Origin: Methanomassiliicoccales archaeon
GTDB taxonomy: Archaea > Thermoplasmatota > Thermoplasmata > Methanomassiliicoccales > UBA472
Length of the DNA stretch: 64,000 bases
Direction: 5' to 3'
Assembly (NCBI GenBank): GCA_036504055.1
Contig: DASXVU010000036.1
Coordinates: forward strand, 41,897-105,896
This document shows positions 19,126 to 28,431 of the stretch, in pieces. Position 1 is the stretch's first letter; each line of letters starts with the position of its first letter. Position numbers and translations under genes: made by a program. Below the pieces are notes generated by a model that ran no database searches, was not told where the DNA came from, and saw nothing but the letters and a program-made list of their open reading frames with translations.

Positions 19126-20334
19126 CTATGCAACTGTCACTTTTTCGGACCTGATCCTGGCCCACAGTGCGACCATCCCCACTGCCGTGACCATGCCCAG
19201 GGCGGAGATGGAACCCCAGAAGATCCATCCGTTTGCGAGGTTGTCATAGAGGATGCCTCCGACCAGCGTCGAACCGAACCAACCGAATGATCCGATCAGC
19301 CCGAATATCCCCAGATACTTGCCGCGTTCGGTCTCGCTCGACATGCTGACCGTTAGGTCGGTAGAAACCGGTACGACGATCATCTCCCCGATGGTGATGA
19401 TCACCATGGTGATCGCTAGCGTGATCCCTTCAACCACCCCAGCCACGAGGAAGTATCCCACCGCATAGATCACCGTACCCAATGTCATGGCCAGATATTT
19501 GTCCCTCTTTTCCAGTGAACGTGCCAGGGGCATCTGCAGAAGGACCACCATGACACCATTCAGGCCAAAGACAAGTCCGATGGTGAGTGTATCGATGTGC
19601 ACCCGTTCGTTAGCGTAGACCGTGTAAGTGGTCCCGAACTGGCCGGACATAAGGAACATGGGGATGCATACCAGGCAAAAGATCAGGAAGAGCAACTTGA
19701 CGTTGCGCAGTTCCTTTACCAGGGTAAAACGCTCCTTCGCCGGTCCCGGGACATAGGACTCGGTCAGCATGAAGGCAACTATCAGACCCGCCACCAGGGA
19801 AATCAACGCCGAGACCAGGAATGTGACGGAGTAGGAGAACACCAGCAGTATCCCGCCGATCATCGGTCCGAACGCGAATCCGAGGTTCCAGGCGACGCGC
19901 AACAATCCGTAGGCCTCTAAGCGTCTGGCCGGTTCGACCACATCAGCCACCATCGCATTGTTTGCCGGGTCGAACACCCCTCCGAAGAACATGCTCAGCG
20001 ACAGCACAAAGGCCACCGCAAATATATCGGGCCAGAACGCCACCAGGACGGCCAGGGCTAGGAAGGTGAGGCATCTCAAGATCATTGAGTAGGTCATGAC
20101 CCCGAGACGACCGTATCGATCGGCCAACAGACCGCCGGCAAGGTTCCCGGCCGCACCGGCGATGCCGGAGACCAGCAATACCAGCCCGACCACCACCATT
20201 GGCACCCCTAGCCCTTGGTACATGAAAAGGGCGAGGAAGGGGCCGACGATGCTGAAGCCAATGCCATCGATCAGACGGGACGTAAAGAGTACCCAAACCC
20301 TGTGGTCGTAACCCTTAAAGCCGAACCCTTTCAC
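19126..20334 (-). CDS. MFS transporter, 12 TM
   Basis: A 402-residue major facilitator with 12 hydrophobic segments. Motif A is clear in the first half (GGLLADRYGRLGVM) and the second-half equivalent is present around SLEKRDKYLAM. The acidic D in FTSRLIDGIGFSIVGPFLALFMY within TM1 fits a proton-coupled drug exporter of the DHA1 type. GTG start at 20334 with GAGGCGATCC just upstream. It follows a histidine kinase on the same strand by 167 bases; co-transcription is possible but not shown. Substrate unknown. Confidence 0.87.
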   Translation of the reverse strand: MKGFGFKGYDHRVWVLFTSRLIDGIGFSIVGPFLALFMYQGLGVPMVVVGLVLLVSGIAGAAGNLAGGLLADRYGRLGVMTYSMILRCLTFLALAVLVAFWPDIFAVAFVLSLSMFFGGVFDPANNAMVADVVEPARRLEAYGLLRVAWNLGFAFGPMIGGILLVFSYSVTFLVSALISLVAGLIVAFMLTESYVPGPAKERFTLVKELRNVKLLFLIFCLVCIPMFLMSGQFGTTYTVYANERVHIDTLTIGLVFGLNGVMVVLLQMPLARSLEKRDKYLAMTLGTVIYAVGYFLVAGVVEGITLAITMVIITIGEMIVVPVSTDLTVSMSSETERGKYLGIFGLIGSFGWFGSTLVGGILYDNLANGWIFWGSISALGMVTAVGMVALWARIRSEKVTVA

Positions 20335-20501
20335 CGGATCGCCTCATCCCGGAGTGCAGTCATAATGGTCATTGGCATGGATGATTGGCCATGGTTCTGG
20401 TTTTATTTATCTGCAATGCCGGAATCACCGCCTGGTCGATGGAGGTAACCGCTCGACAGGATGGTCCAGGGTGCATTTCGCGGAGAACGAACCAACGATC
20501 A

Positions 20502-22199
20502 TCATGCCCTCTGATCCTGACCGGCCAATCTCCACTTTCCCGCCGGGACCTTGATCTCGAACCTGACACCCTTATGGTACTCTCCGTTCTCCCTTATCTC
20601 GATCCCGGTGATGGCCAGGATCTGCATGCCCAGATAGAGACCGAGACCGGAGTCCTTACCGAAACCTTTCAGGAAGATCCGGCTCTTGTCTTCAGGCCGA
20701 ACCCCTGTCCCGTCATCCTCATAGACTATGGTGCAACCACCGTCAAGGGATGTGATGGATGAAAGCCTGACCTTTGTCACTTTCGACCCATGACGGTTCG
20801 TGTTGTCCAGCATTATGTAGAAAAACCGTTCCAGCATCGGGTCGGCGAATATCTCCAGGGAGCCGGTGTCCACAATGTACTCCACACCCTGCTCGGCACA
20901 GAGAACCTTTGCCTTATGGTACACCTTACTGACGTTCTGCCATTCGGGGGAGACGATACCGACCTTCTCATAATCCCGGGTGAAGTTGATCAGATGCTCT
21001 ATGGCCACCGTGGAGTCCATCATCTTCCTCAGATACTCGCTTGCCTGGGAATTCTCTTCGGTCTTGTCGTTTAGCAATTGGCCATAACCCCGTATGACCG
21101 TGATGCGGTTCAGGATATCATGCCTGGTGACGCCATAGAGAACGTTCAGTTTGGAATTGGAGGATGCGAGCGCCTCTTCCACCTTCCTTTGCGAGGTAAT
21201 GTCCCTAAGGATGAGAAGCTGACTGACCTTCTTTTTCTCGACCATGACCGGTGAGTAACGGACCTCCAGCCGTAGCGTCCGACCCTCAGGTCCGATCATC
21301 TCGATGATGGCCGACCCCTCCTCGTCCGGAACGGTGGCCGCGTTCACTGCGGGCAGAATGGAACTGAGGGGCTTACCGAGCGGGAAGCCTTTCTCACGAT
21401 GGACCAACCTTTCCGCCGACGCGTTGAGGTAGGTGATGAGTCCCTCTTGGTTCACCATGATGGCACCGTCCTGCATGATGTCGGCGATCGAGTTCAGGGC
21501 CAAGGGCGTGGCATAAAACAACCCGTAACGGTAAACCACCAGGTATAACACACATCCCGCCAGTATGAACCCGAACAGCATCACATCAATGATCGGGAAC
21601 GGGAGAAGGTTCTCAAGGCTCAACGTGACCAGCAAGGTCGGCACCAATGACGAGAACAGGATCAAACCGACCTGAACCCTCTGCACCTTGTGCGATTTTA
21701 TGACGGCGATAGCGGCTATGCTGATCGCAGCCAGTTCGAGCACGTAAGAATATGCGATCTGTAGGAGCGAGAAGATGCCGTCAACCGCCTGGAAAGGTTG
21801 AAGAATGCCAGGCTCCAGGGTTACGCTCTCAAAGAACAGATGGTGGAGATCATTGGTCCACAGGGTGACCAGGCAGAAGGCAGGAACCACCGAGACCATA
21901 ATGATGTTCGTCCGAGTAAGGAGGTCGTCTCGGCCTGCATATCTCACCACGATCAGAAGGTACAGCTCTGGGATGCCGACTATTCCGAGATATTCCAACC
22001 CGTTCCAGAATAATTTCTCAGAGAGGGTGGCGCTCAGTAGTTCGAGCACATAGGAGACGGCAAGTATGGTGATCAGCAAAGACAGAGCGACGAAGAACAT
22101 CTTGAACTGCTTGTTCCCTTTTACCCAGAACAACACCGCCAGGACCACTGACATGATGGCGATGGTTGAGTCCAAGAACAGGGAGGCGATATCAGACAT
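20502..22199 (-). CDS. Histidine kinase with 7-TM sensor region and PAS domain
   Basis: A 565-residue membrane histidine kinase. Residues 1-225 hold seven hydrophobic helices of the HisK_N_7TM type, including the family hallmark LWTNDLHHLF (about 113-122). A PAS domain follows at about 230-335 (IMQDGAIMVNQEGLITYLNASAERL ... LILRDITSQRK). The catalytic core has the H-box VTRHDILNRI (His 360), N-box MLERFFYIMLDNTNRHG, G1 YEDDGTGVRPED and G2 GFGKDSGLGLYLGMQIL. The same layout recurs at 30115 and 31872. Signal and response partner are unknown. ATG start. Confidence 0.9.
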   Translation of the reverse strand: MSDIASLFLDSTIAIMSVVLAVLFWVKGNKQFKMFFVALSLLITILAVSYVLELLSATLSEKLFWNGLEYLGIVGIPELYLLIVVRYAGRDDLLTRTNIIMVSVVPAFCLVTLWTNDLHHLFFESVTLEPGILQPFQAVDGIFSLLQIAYSYVLELAAISIAAIAVIKSHKVQRVQVGLILFSSLVPTLLVTLSLENLLPFPIIDVMLFGFILAGCVLYLVVYRYGLFYATPLALNSIADIMQDGAIMVNQEGLITYLNASAERLVHREKGFPLGKPLSSILPAVNAATVPDEEGSAIIEMIGPEGRTLRLEVRYSPVMVEKKKVSQLLILRDITSQRKVEEALASSNSKLNVLYGVTRHDILNRITVIRGYGQLLNDKTEENSQASEYLRKMMDSTVAIEHLINFTRDYEKVGIVSPEWQNVSKVYHKAKVLCAEQGVEYIVDTGSLEIFADPMLERFFYIMLDNTNRHGSKVTKVRLSSITSLDGGCTIVYEDDGTGVRPEDKSRIFLKGFGKDSGLGLYLGMQILAITGIEIRENGEYHKGVRFEIKVPAGKWRLAGQDQRA

Positions 22200-22728
22200 C
22201 CATGTTGGCGATTTTAATGTAGATACTTTAGGGTATGCCTCATCATCCGATGGATTGGAATCTATTCTCGGATCTCGACATAATTTAAGGAACGGAATAT
22301 GCCGTCGGCACCAAGGTCGATATTAGGTCCGCTCAATACAAATAGGGCCGTATCCTTTGATTGTGGCCATTAGGTTGGATCGGGGTTCGATTCATGCAGA
22401 GATCGGTCCTTTCCTTCGAACGGCAAGAACAACATTGTAGCAATTTGACCTCTCAATAAATATTCCCTTGATGATATGCATCTGTTTGTGCATTATTGAA
22501 TTTCGTACCAGTCACCTCTTGAAGGAACGATGCCTCGGATTCTCCATAGGTCTTCGGATGCGTCTTGAGGATCTCCGGGTGGATTGCTGCTCCGTTGGCT
22601 CAATCCGTACATCATGAAGAATACCGGTCCAAATGGGGCTTGACCTGTGAAGTGCATTTTCTATCTACCGACATGATCGTTGCACCCATTTGTCGTTTGA
22701 TAGAATCAAGGGTCAAACTTGATACACC
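22200..22728. other. Gene-free stretch
   Basis: About 530 bases without a credible gene. Short frames exist but have poor composition and no start signals. The left side contains the minus-strand promoter of the kinase at 20502-22199, with A/T-rich segments near 22215-22235. No tRNA, repeat or strong hairpin was noticed. Confidence 0.4.
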
Positions 22729-23100
22729 ATGGCGACAGTGGATAGGTGGATGATGAGGTACCGGGTCAAATTCGGATTGATCGTTGCCGCGGTGGTCATC
22801 ACCGTTTTCATCGCATTCCTGGCCATACTATTCTCTTCTCCGCTCCTCAAACCAGGGGCTCTTCAAATGGATCCCGTGTCCATGGTATTCTCATTGGTTG
22901 GACTCTTCGCCGTGGTCTTCGTCGTGATGATCATTCTGGCCCTGGCCATCTCTGCCATCATATGGGGGCAGTGGCTAGGGGCGTTCGGGGAGGAGCCCAC
23001 TTCAGACCAGATCCTTGATGAACGATACGCGAAAGGAGAGATCGACCATGCCGAGTACTCGATGTTGAAAAACAACATCGAAATCGCTAGAAGAAAGTGA
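22729..23100 (+). CDS. Small membrane protein with C-terminal SHOCT domain
   Basis: A 123-residue protein with two membrane helices (about residues 14-36 and 50-78) and a C-terminal SHOCT motif, ILDERYAKGEIDHAEYSMLKNNI, the short helical hairpin found at the ends of many prokaryotic proteins and thought to aid oligomerisation. The region between the TM segments and the SHOCT motif is short (GEEPTSDQ). The function of such SHOCT membrane proteins is unknown. ATG at 22729; a later ATG pair at 22750-22755 is an alternative. Confidence 0.7.
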   Translation: MATVDRWMMRYRVKFGLIVAAVVITVFIAFLAILFSSPLLKPGALQMDPVSMVFSLVGLFAVVFVVMIILALAISAIIWGQWLGAFGEEPTSDQILDERYAKGEIDHAEYSMLKNNIEIARRK

Positions 23101-23159
23101 GTCCACGGTTATTATCAGAGGAGCCACCTAGGATGTGATTTGACCATTGAGCATCCGCG

Positions 23160-24104
23160 TCAACCTATGCGCAGAATGATCTTGCCTGAAGCGTGTCCTG
23201 CCTGGCTCAGCACATGGGCCTCCTTCGCATCCGTTAAAGGATACTCCTTCTCGATTATGACCCGGACCTTTCCGGCGTCGATGAGTTCCCTTATGTCCCT
23301 CAGACGGGACCCGTTCGAGGTCAGCAGATATGACCTTCCGATCACTCCATGGGCGTCTGCGGCATTCTCATCGACCCCCACGGTGGCGACGAGCATCCCT
23401 CCCTTCTTGATCATCTCCCATGATCTGGCCTGGGTGTCTCCCCCCACCGTATCGTAGACCATGTCCATTTCCGAAACGACCTTTCGGAAATCACCGACCG
23501 AATAATCGATGACCTGGTCCGCCCCCAGCGAATGGACCAGCTCAACGTTCTTTGTCGAAGTGGTCGCGATCACCCTGGCACCGGCGATCTTGGCGAATTG
23601 CACGGCAAATGAACCAACCCCGCCGGAGGCTCCATGTATCAGGACGGATTGTCCAGACCTTAGACTGCCAATCTCGAAGAGCCCTGCCCAGGCCGTTTGA
23701 CCTGCAAGAGGCACACCGGCTGCGTGTTCCAGAGGTATCGTCTTCGGTGCAAATGCCATCTCCATCGACTTCACCGCAACGAATTCCGCGTAGCCGCCGT
23801 CCTTCGAGGTAGCTGGGCGGGCGAAGATCTTGTCTCCTTTCTTGAACCGTTTGACCAGCGGCCCGACCTCCTCGACCGTTCCAGACACATCCCATCCCAA
23901 GATCAGTGGCATATGATATTGGACCCGCCCTCTCGTATATCCCTGACGCACCTTCCAGTCGATGGGATTCACACCGCAGGAGTGGACCCTGACGAGACAC
24001 TCATCAGGTCCGATCTCCGGTATTGGGACCTCCTCGTATCTCAGGACCTCTGGTCCTCCAAAGTCATGGATGGTCATCGCCTTCATAATGCCCTTAGACG
24101 CCAT
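23160..24104 (-). CDS. Zinc-independent MDR-type NAD(P)H oxidoreductase (quinone oxidoreductase-like)
   Basis: A 314-residue medium-chain dehydrogenase/reductase of the quinone-oxidoreductase branch. Seen are the N-terminal GroES-like fold (MTIHDFGGPEVLRYEEVPIPEIGPDECLVRVHSCGVNPIDWKVRQG), GWDVSGTVEEVG, and the Rossmann NADPH site (VLIHGASGGVGSFAVQFAKIAGARVIATTS). The zinc-binding residues of alcohol dehydrogenases are absent, as expected for this branch. Probably cytoplasmic reduction of quinones or enones; substrate unknown. The ATG at 24104 gives the longest product; an ATG six codons later (24086) has AAGGGC just upstream and fits the family start (MKAMTIHDFGG) better. Confidence 0.88.
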   Translation of the reverse strand: MASKGIMKAMTIHDFGGPEVLRYEEVPIPEIGPDECLVRVHSCGVNPIDWKVRQGYTRGRVQYHMPLILGWDVSGTVEEVGPLVKRFKKGDKIFARPATSKDGGYAEFVAVKSMEMAFAPKTIPLEHAAGVPLAGQTAWAGLFEIGSLRSGQSVLIHGASGGVGSFAVQFAKIAGARVIATTSTKNVELVHSLGADQVIDYSVGDFRKVVSEMDMVYDTVGGDTQARSWEMIKKGGMLVATVGVDENAADAHGVIGRSYLLTSNGSRLRDIRELIDAGKVRVIIEKEYPLTDAKEAHVLSQAGHASGKIILRIG

Positions 24105-24157
24105 GTGTGCTGATTTCGAGCCGGCCGGTATTTGTGGTTTTCGTCCACTATGCTCTA

Positions 24158-24493
24158 TTAATTTAAGCAGTCACCGGGGAAGCTTCTGCATTGGTGCAGT
24201 TCGTAGACGAACACTCCAGCCTTTACTCCCGGGTCGTCATCCATGATCTGCCTGGCCTCTTGGACGGTCCTGTCCATTATCCCGATCCCATGGAACCCTG
24301 TCCCATCGTTCACGGGGCACACGATCGGCATTATCCTGTCCATCTTTAGCGAGAAATTGCGACGGACGTGCTCCCAGATGATCTTGTCCGCCCCTTCCAT
24401 GTCCCGGTTCGGTCCGGCTCTGAGGAGGACTATGCAGTAGTTCTTTGTCTGGCCGATCTTTTCTTTCATGAACTCGTCGGTTATGGTTGCCAT
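24158..24493 (-). CDS. YciI-like small protein
   Basis: A 111-residue protein. KNYCIVLLRAGPN is a first beta strand, and the C-terminal GIGIMDRTVQEARQIMDDDPGVKAGVFVYELHQCRSFPGD resembles the YCII-related fold (a strand, an S/T-x-x-E-A helix, D-D-P, then a strand ending in F-P-G-D). Function of the family is mostly unknown; members are small cytoplasmic proteins with ferredoxin-like folds. Start is ATG at 24493 with GAGGT about 12 bases upstream. It stands between the MDR oxidoreductase and a DHFR-like gene on the same strand. Assignment is by pattern only. Confidence 0.5.
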   Translation of the reverse strand: MATITDEFMKEKIGQTKNYCIVLLRAGPNRDMEGADKIIWEHVRRNFSLKMDRIMPIVCPVNDGTGFHGIGIMDRTVQEARQIMDDDPGVKAGVFVYELHQCRSFPGDCLN

Positions 24494-24553
24494 ATAATCA
24501 TCGACCTCGGACTGGTCTCTGAGCTGAGGACGGACTAATTGAACATTGCTTGA

Positions 24554-25084
24554 CTAGACCGTCCTTTTAGCATAATGTACCTGTATCAATCCAGATGAGA
24601 AGGTCAAATTGCCCTTCAGGTCAAGGTCCTGCCTTGGGAGGCCGGTCCTTAGCATTGGGATCCCCTCGCCTAATACCACCGGATGGATGGATATGATGAA
24701 CTCGTCGATCAAGCGCTCCTTCATGAAGGCCTCGATGAGCTCAGAGCCGCCGACGAGCCAGATGTCCGCTCCATCGCGTTCCCTCAAGACCTGAACGAAC
24801 TCGCTCACCGGCTGATTAACGAACTCCACGTTGTCGTCCCCGCCCATCAATGACCTGGAAAAGACATAACAATCCTTATCGGCATAGGGAAAAGGACCCA
24901 TCCTGAGCACTTGGTCATAGGTCCTCCGCCCCATTAGGACGGTGTCTATCGAAGATAAGAACTTGCTGTAACCATAGTCATCATCACTGAACAGCCAGCT
25001 GATATCATCGTCGGTCCCGGCTATGTATCCGTCAAGGCTGCAGGCGATAAACAGGACCACCTTCCTTGCTTTTCCCCTCATCAT
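24554..25084 (-). CDS. DHFR-family / RibD C-terminal domain protein
   Basis: A 176-residue dihydrofolate-reductase-like protein of the RibD_C branch. KVVLFIACSLDGYIAGTDDDISWL is the family opening, VLMGRRTYDQVL is the NADPH-contacting G-R-x-T segment, and IWLVGGSELIEAFMKERLIDEFIISIHPVVLGEGIPML is the second nucleotide loop (G-G) and the conserved end. Members reduce pyrimidine or pterin-like substrates with NADPH; the substrate here is not clear, and it is not necessarily a true dihydrofolate reductase. Two consecutive ATG codons begin the gene, with a GGGGTA site just before them. Confidence 0.85.
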   Translation of the reverse strand: MMRGKARKVVLFIACSLDGYIAGTDDDISWLFSDDDYGYSKFLSSIDTVLMGRRTYDQVLRMGPFPYADKDCYVFSRSLMGGDDNVEFVNQPVSEFVQVLRERDGADIWLVGGSELIEAFMKERLIDEFIISIHPVVLGEGIPMLRTGLPRQDLDLKGNLTFSSGLIQVHYAKRTV

Positions 25085-25141
25085 TACCCCATACTCCCAA
25101 TTTGAACTGACAGTATTTGATAAGTTGTGGCGGTCATTGGC

Positions 25142-26086
25142 TCACAATCTGAGCAGCCTTTCCAATTGGTCATCGTTCATTTTCACGATCCCTAGCCTAA
25201 CCAGGTCTGGAGAGAACTTACGCCAGTTCGGGTTCTTGAGGAACACCTTTCGGAACAGCGGGGCCGCTTCATCGAAACGCCCTAAACTGGCCAGAGTGGC
25301 CGCATGCCAGAACATCATCTCCTCGTTCCGGGGGAACATGTGCTCCGCTGTGGAATAATCCGACATCGATTCATTTATCTTACCATCCTCCAGCTCACGG
25401 TCCGCCTTGTTCATGAGCTCATAGGCATGATGGACCCGGAGCAGTCTCCGCATCTCGCGTAGCGGTTCCCGATGGTCATCCACCCGGAGATCGATCTTCC
25501 TGTCCAGCCAAGGCTGGCCGGTCCGTGCTCCAGACAACACCAGCAACGCCGCTGACTGTTTGCCCCGGAAATCTCCTCCTGCCCTCTGGGCCGCGTCAAG
25601 AGCTGCCATCATCCTGTCAGCCAAGTCCCCCTTGGTGGCAAGGTAAGCCTTGGACATCGCCGGCCAGACCTCCTGGTTAAGCATCATGTTCGCCTGGACC
25701 GAATGGCCTTCCCCGACGAAATGTCCGGCAAAGGGCACGCACCTTCTTCCGGTGTAAGAGGCAGCTTCGCCCCGGGAGTTCATCACCGATAGTTGCCTCA
25801 GCTCCCTGCCTTCATCCTTGCAGATCATCTCATCCACGACGCCCTTTGAGAGATGACCTTCCCTGAGCAATTCCAGCCCTTCCGGCCCAAAGGCGGGGTT
25901 GGTGAAGGACTGGGTGGCCACCATGCCCACTCCAGCCTCACCCCATAGAACGACAGTGCCGACCGAGAACCAGTGGGATTGGACCGCGCCTCCAATCTCT
26001 CCGGTCTCGGGATCATAGGCCAGTATGGAAAAGGTATGGGCGAATGGGCTGCCTTCAAGAAGCCCGGCCAAATGGTTCGATCTCAT
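25142..26086 (-). CDS. DUF1028 (Ntn-hydrolase-like) protein with helical C-terminal extension
   Basis: A 314-residue protein whose N-terminal ~210 residues match DUF1028. HTFSILAYDPETGEIGGAVQSHWFSVGTVVLWGEAGVGMVATQSFTNPAFGPEGL, the later GHSVQANMMLN and AALDAAQRAGGDFRGKQSAALLVL are the usual landmarks. DUF1028 proteins have a fold related to N-terminal nucleophile hydrolases, but their activity is not established. The last ~90 residues are helical and TPR-like (AYELMNKADRELEDGKINES ... AATLASLGRFDEAAPLFRKVF), as in some longer members. It lies 51 bases after a ThrE-like gene on the same strand. Ribosome site weak; ATG at 26086. Confidence 0.82.
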   Translation of the reverse strand: MRSNHLAGLLEGSPFAHTFSILAYDPETGEIGGAVQSHWFSVGTVVLWGEAGVGMVATQSFTNPAFGPEGLELLREGHLSKGVVDEMICKDEGRELRQLSVMNSRGEAASYTGRRCVPFAGHFVGEGHSVQANMMLNQEVWPAMSKAYLATKGDLADRMMAALDAAQRAGGDFRGKQSAALLVLSGARTGQPWLDRKIDLRVDDHREPLREMRRLLRVHHAYELMNKADRELEDGKINESMSDYSTAEHMFPRNEEMMFWHAATLASLGRFDEAAPLFRKVFLKNPNWRKFSPDLVRLGIVKMNDDQLERLLRL

Positions 26087-26137
26087 GGAGATGGGAACGA
26101 TTCCAGCGGCTTTAGTAACCTTCCACCTTATGGATCT

Positions 26138-27421
26138 TCAATATCGGGGATTCCGGCTTCGCAGGATCATCAGGGGGAAGATCACCCCGGCGACCATCGC
26201 CGCAGCGATGAACAGGGTTTGCAGACCCACCTGGACCGTTCCGAGGAGTTCTGAGATGGTGGCCGCTGAGCCATGCTGCTCCATCGTGAAAACGCCTTCG
26301 ATGAACTTGACCCCGAAATATCCCGGTATCATCGTCAGCGCGGCAGCGACGGCCATGATGATCTCCGGGACCCGGAACCGGCGAGCAAAGAGAAGAGCTA
26401 GTACTGTGATCAAAGAGACCGAGGCCAAAGTGGCCAGGGCGATATCTACCCCGCCGTTCACCAGGATAAGACGGGAGGCGCGTCCGACGGCCCCGCAGAC
26501 CCCACAGGCCAGTAGCGGATAGCCGGGCGTATAGAACAGTGCCCCGAAACCGCAGGTAGCGATTGCCCCGAGCAACGCATCGTACGCGATATTGTCTGGC
26601 CAGGAAACCACGGGGACGAGCGCTCCCTGGGAAGGGATGGGGAACAGTGCGATGGCAGCGGTGATACCGAAGGCGATTATCGCCAGGGTAACGATGACCA
26701 TGGTCAAACGGGACAACCCTACCAGGTTGTGGTTCCTTACTATCTCGATACCCCCATTGATGAGCTGCACCCCAGGAATGAGGAATATGACCGACACGAT
26801 CAATGAAACGTCTGTTGCATTGGTTATGCCCAGACGTGCCAGCATACAGGCGGATATTGCCCCCACGAGGGTGGCGGCAAGAACGTTGACATAGTAATTC
26901 CATCCCTGCCTTCCCATCATCCGGAAGACCATGAATGAAAGTGCGGTCGCCGGAAGAACGACCAATACCGAGGACAGATCGCCACCGTTGAGAAGACCGA
27001 AAGCCGCCATTGCGACCGCGGTTATGGCCATCATCGACAGCGTACCTCTCGATCCATGTTCTTGGTTCAGCCTGTCAAGCTCCGCCCTGATCCTGACATG
27101 GTCCATCTCCGTGGTGAGCGAATGGAGCATCGAACTGATCCCCGAAACTATCCCGTTGTCGATGGTACCAGTGGATGGGACCGTATCGATCTTGGTCCTG
27201 TACTCGGCCCCCGAGACCGTCGTGACCATTATTGCATCCGGATTGACCAGGATGTGAACGTCCCGTCCACCCAAATGACGGTTCAATACCTGCATCGAGT
27301 CTATGATCCGCTGGGCGGATGCGCCGTAGAGGTATAGAGTTCGCCCCAAGTACAGGAGAAGGTCGGCGGTCTCGTCTGGCGGTGCCGCACATTCTCCGCT
27401 GATCTCAATGGTCTGTTGCAT
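26138..27421 (-). CDS. Threonine/serine exporter (ThrE-like) membrane protein
   Basis: A 427-residue polytopic membrane protein of the ThrE/YjjP-YjjB family. The soluble N-terminal part includes LLLYLGRTLYLYGASAQRIIDSMQVLNRHLGGRDVHILVNPDAIMVTT and the helical VRIRAELDRLN. About ten hydrophobic segments follow, in two blocks matching the paired ThrE domains (the first about residues 115-270, the second 275-420, with LLACGVCGAVGR). In bacteria it exports L-threonine and L-serine by proton antiport. Its start codon lies 4 bases after the stop of the GNAT gene, so the two genes are almost certainly one operon, with DUF1028 downstream. Confidence 0.85.
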   Translation of the reverse strand: MQQTIEISGECAAPPDETADLLLYLGRTLYLYGASAQRIIDSMQVLNRHLGGRDVHILVNPDAIMVTTVSGAEYRTKIDTVPSTGTIDNGIVSGISSMLHSLTTEMDHVRIRAELDRLNQEHGSRGTLSMMAITAVAMAAFGLLNGGDLSSVLVVLPATALSFMVFRMMGRQGWNYYVNVLAATLVGAISACMLARLGITNATDVSLIVSVIFLIPGVQLINGGIEIVRNHNLVGLSRLTMVIVTLAIIAFGITAAIALFPIPSQGALVPVVSWPDNIAYDALLGAIATCGFGALFYTPGYPLLACGVCGAVGRASRLILVNGGVDIALATLASVSLITVLALLFARRFRVPEIIMAVAAALTMIPGYFGVKFIEGVFTMEQHGSAATISELLGTVQVGLQTLFIAAAMVAGVIFPLMILRSRNPRY

Positions 27422-27425
27422 CCTC

Positions 27426-28280
27426 CTACCCCAGCTCGAAAGATGTTATTCCGAAGAGGCGATCGATGTCGATGTTCGGAGGCCCCCGGGTGTACATCCT
27501 CATGGTGCTGAACACCGGTCTCATCCCGAAATGTCGGGCAAGATCGACCCCCCTCCGATTCGATGACGGAACATCGAGGCTAAAGTCTTCCCCAGGGAAT
27601 CTGGAGACCAATGAGGACAGGATGTCAGCGGCCACGACCTCATCATCTGCAAACAACGGACCGACCTTGTGGCCGGCATGGCACCGCCGGATCAGACCAT
27701 ATCCCCTGATACGGTCTTCCGATCGGCGCACCAGCCCAAACGAGTCTGGCTGCGATATCCATAGTTCAAGGAACCGTTTCCGCTCAGATGAGAACACACC
27801 GGCGTCATATCCAACGAGTTTCGGGAATGGGACGGATGATACCGGGACCATGTCTTCCCCGGCACCCCGACCTAGAACGGATCTGCCAGCATACCTGACA
27901 TTTTCGTATGAAGGAATGAATCCATAGGATTCATACTTCTTGACCATAGGTAGGACCCCGTCGCAGCCCAGGTTGCCGTCCTGCGATATTCGGAGCATAA
28001 GGGATATCAGTAGTTTTCCGACCCCTTTATTTCTGTACTCCGGTTTCACAATGAGCAAGCCGCCGAACCTGAACTGGTCCGGATAGGTTGCCACCGAGAT
28101 GCAGCCCACCATTTCTCCTTGGCAATGGGCGGCGAAGAATCCTTCCGGTCCGGACCCATAGAAGACATCTGCATCATGGAGACCGGGGTTCCATCCCTCG
28201 GCCCTCGCCCAATCAAGGCAGACCAAAGCCTCATCATGGGTCATCTGATCGATGGTAATACCCTCCATTGGGACACCCAT
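27426..28280 (-). CDS. GNAT acetyltransferase with YitH-type C-terminal domain
   Basis: A 284-residue protein. The N-terminal 140 residues are a GNAT acetyl-CoA transferase, with the acetyl-CoA loop in FGGLLIVKPEYRNKGVGKLLISLML (R/Q-x-x-G-x-G/A) and YESYGFIPS. The C-terminal half matches the YitH/HolE-like GNAT_18 domain (GYDAGVFSSERKRFLELWISQPDSFGLV, then GYGLIRRCHAGHKVGPLFADDEVVAADILSSL). The substrate of this two-domain class is unknown. ATG at 28280 fits a TATA-like GTATTTAACC near 28303-28312 on this strand, giving a leaderless start; the next ATG (28268) is possible. First gene of an operon with the ThrE-like exporter. Confidence 0.85.
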   Translation of the reverse strand: MGVPMEGITIDQMTHDEALVCLDWARAEGWNPGLHDADVFYGSGPEGFFAAHCQGEMVGCISVATYPDQFRFGGLLIVKPEYRNKGVGKLLISLMLRISQDGNLGCDGVLPMVKKYESYGFIPSYENVRYAGRSVLGRGAGEDMVPVSSVPFPKLVGYDAGVFSSERKRFLELWISQPDSFGLVRRSEDRIRGYGLIRRCHAGHKVGPLFADDEVVAADILSSLVSRFPGEDFSLDVPSSNRRGVDLARHFGMRPVFSTMRMYTRGPPNIDIDRLFGITSFELG

Positions 28281-28402
28281 GAGTCAACGAGTACAATCCA
28301 ACGGTTAAATACCGTTCGATGCAGGCATCGATCGACGGAATGTTGTTTTCTCTGGTGTTCCGGTCCCAAATTGGACATACCGTCCAGAATCGGCAACAAT
28401 AA

Positions 28403-28411
28403 GCTATAATA
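28403..28411 (+). promoter_or_regulatory. Orphan TATA box before a hairpin RNA candidate
   Basis: GCTATAATA is a good archaeal TATA match. The expected start, 22-27 bases further on, coincides with the first base of the structured segment at 28432. The nearest downstream coding start (28761) is more than 300 bases away. Confidence 0.5.
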
Positions 28412-28431
28412 TCCCTTCAAAATAATAGGGG

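Noticed and set aside
22384..22400. GGGGTTCGATTC resembling a tRNA T-loop
   Set aside because: The 3' half of the stem does not pair and no anticodon arm could be placed.
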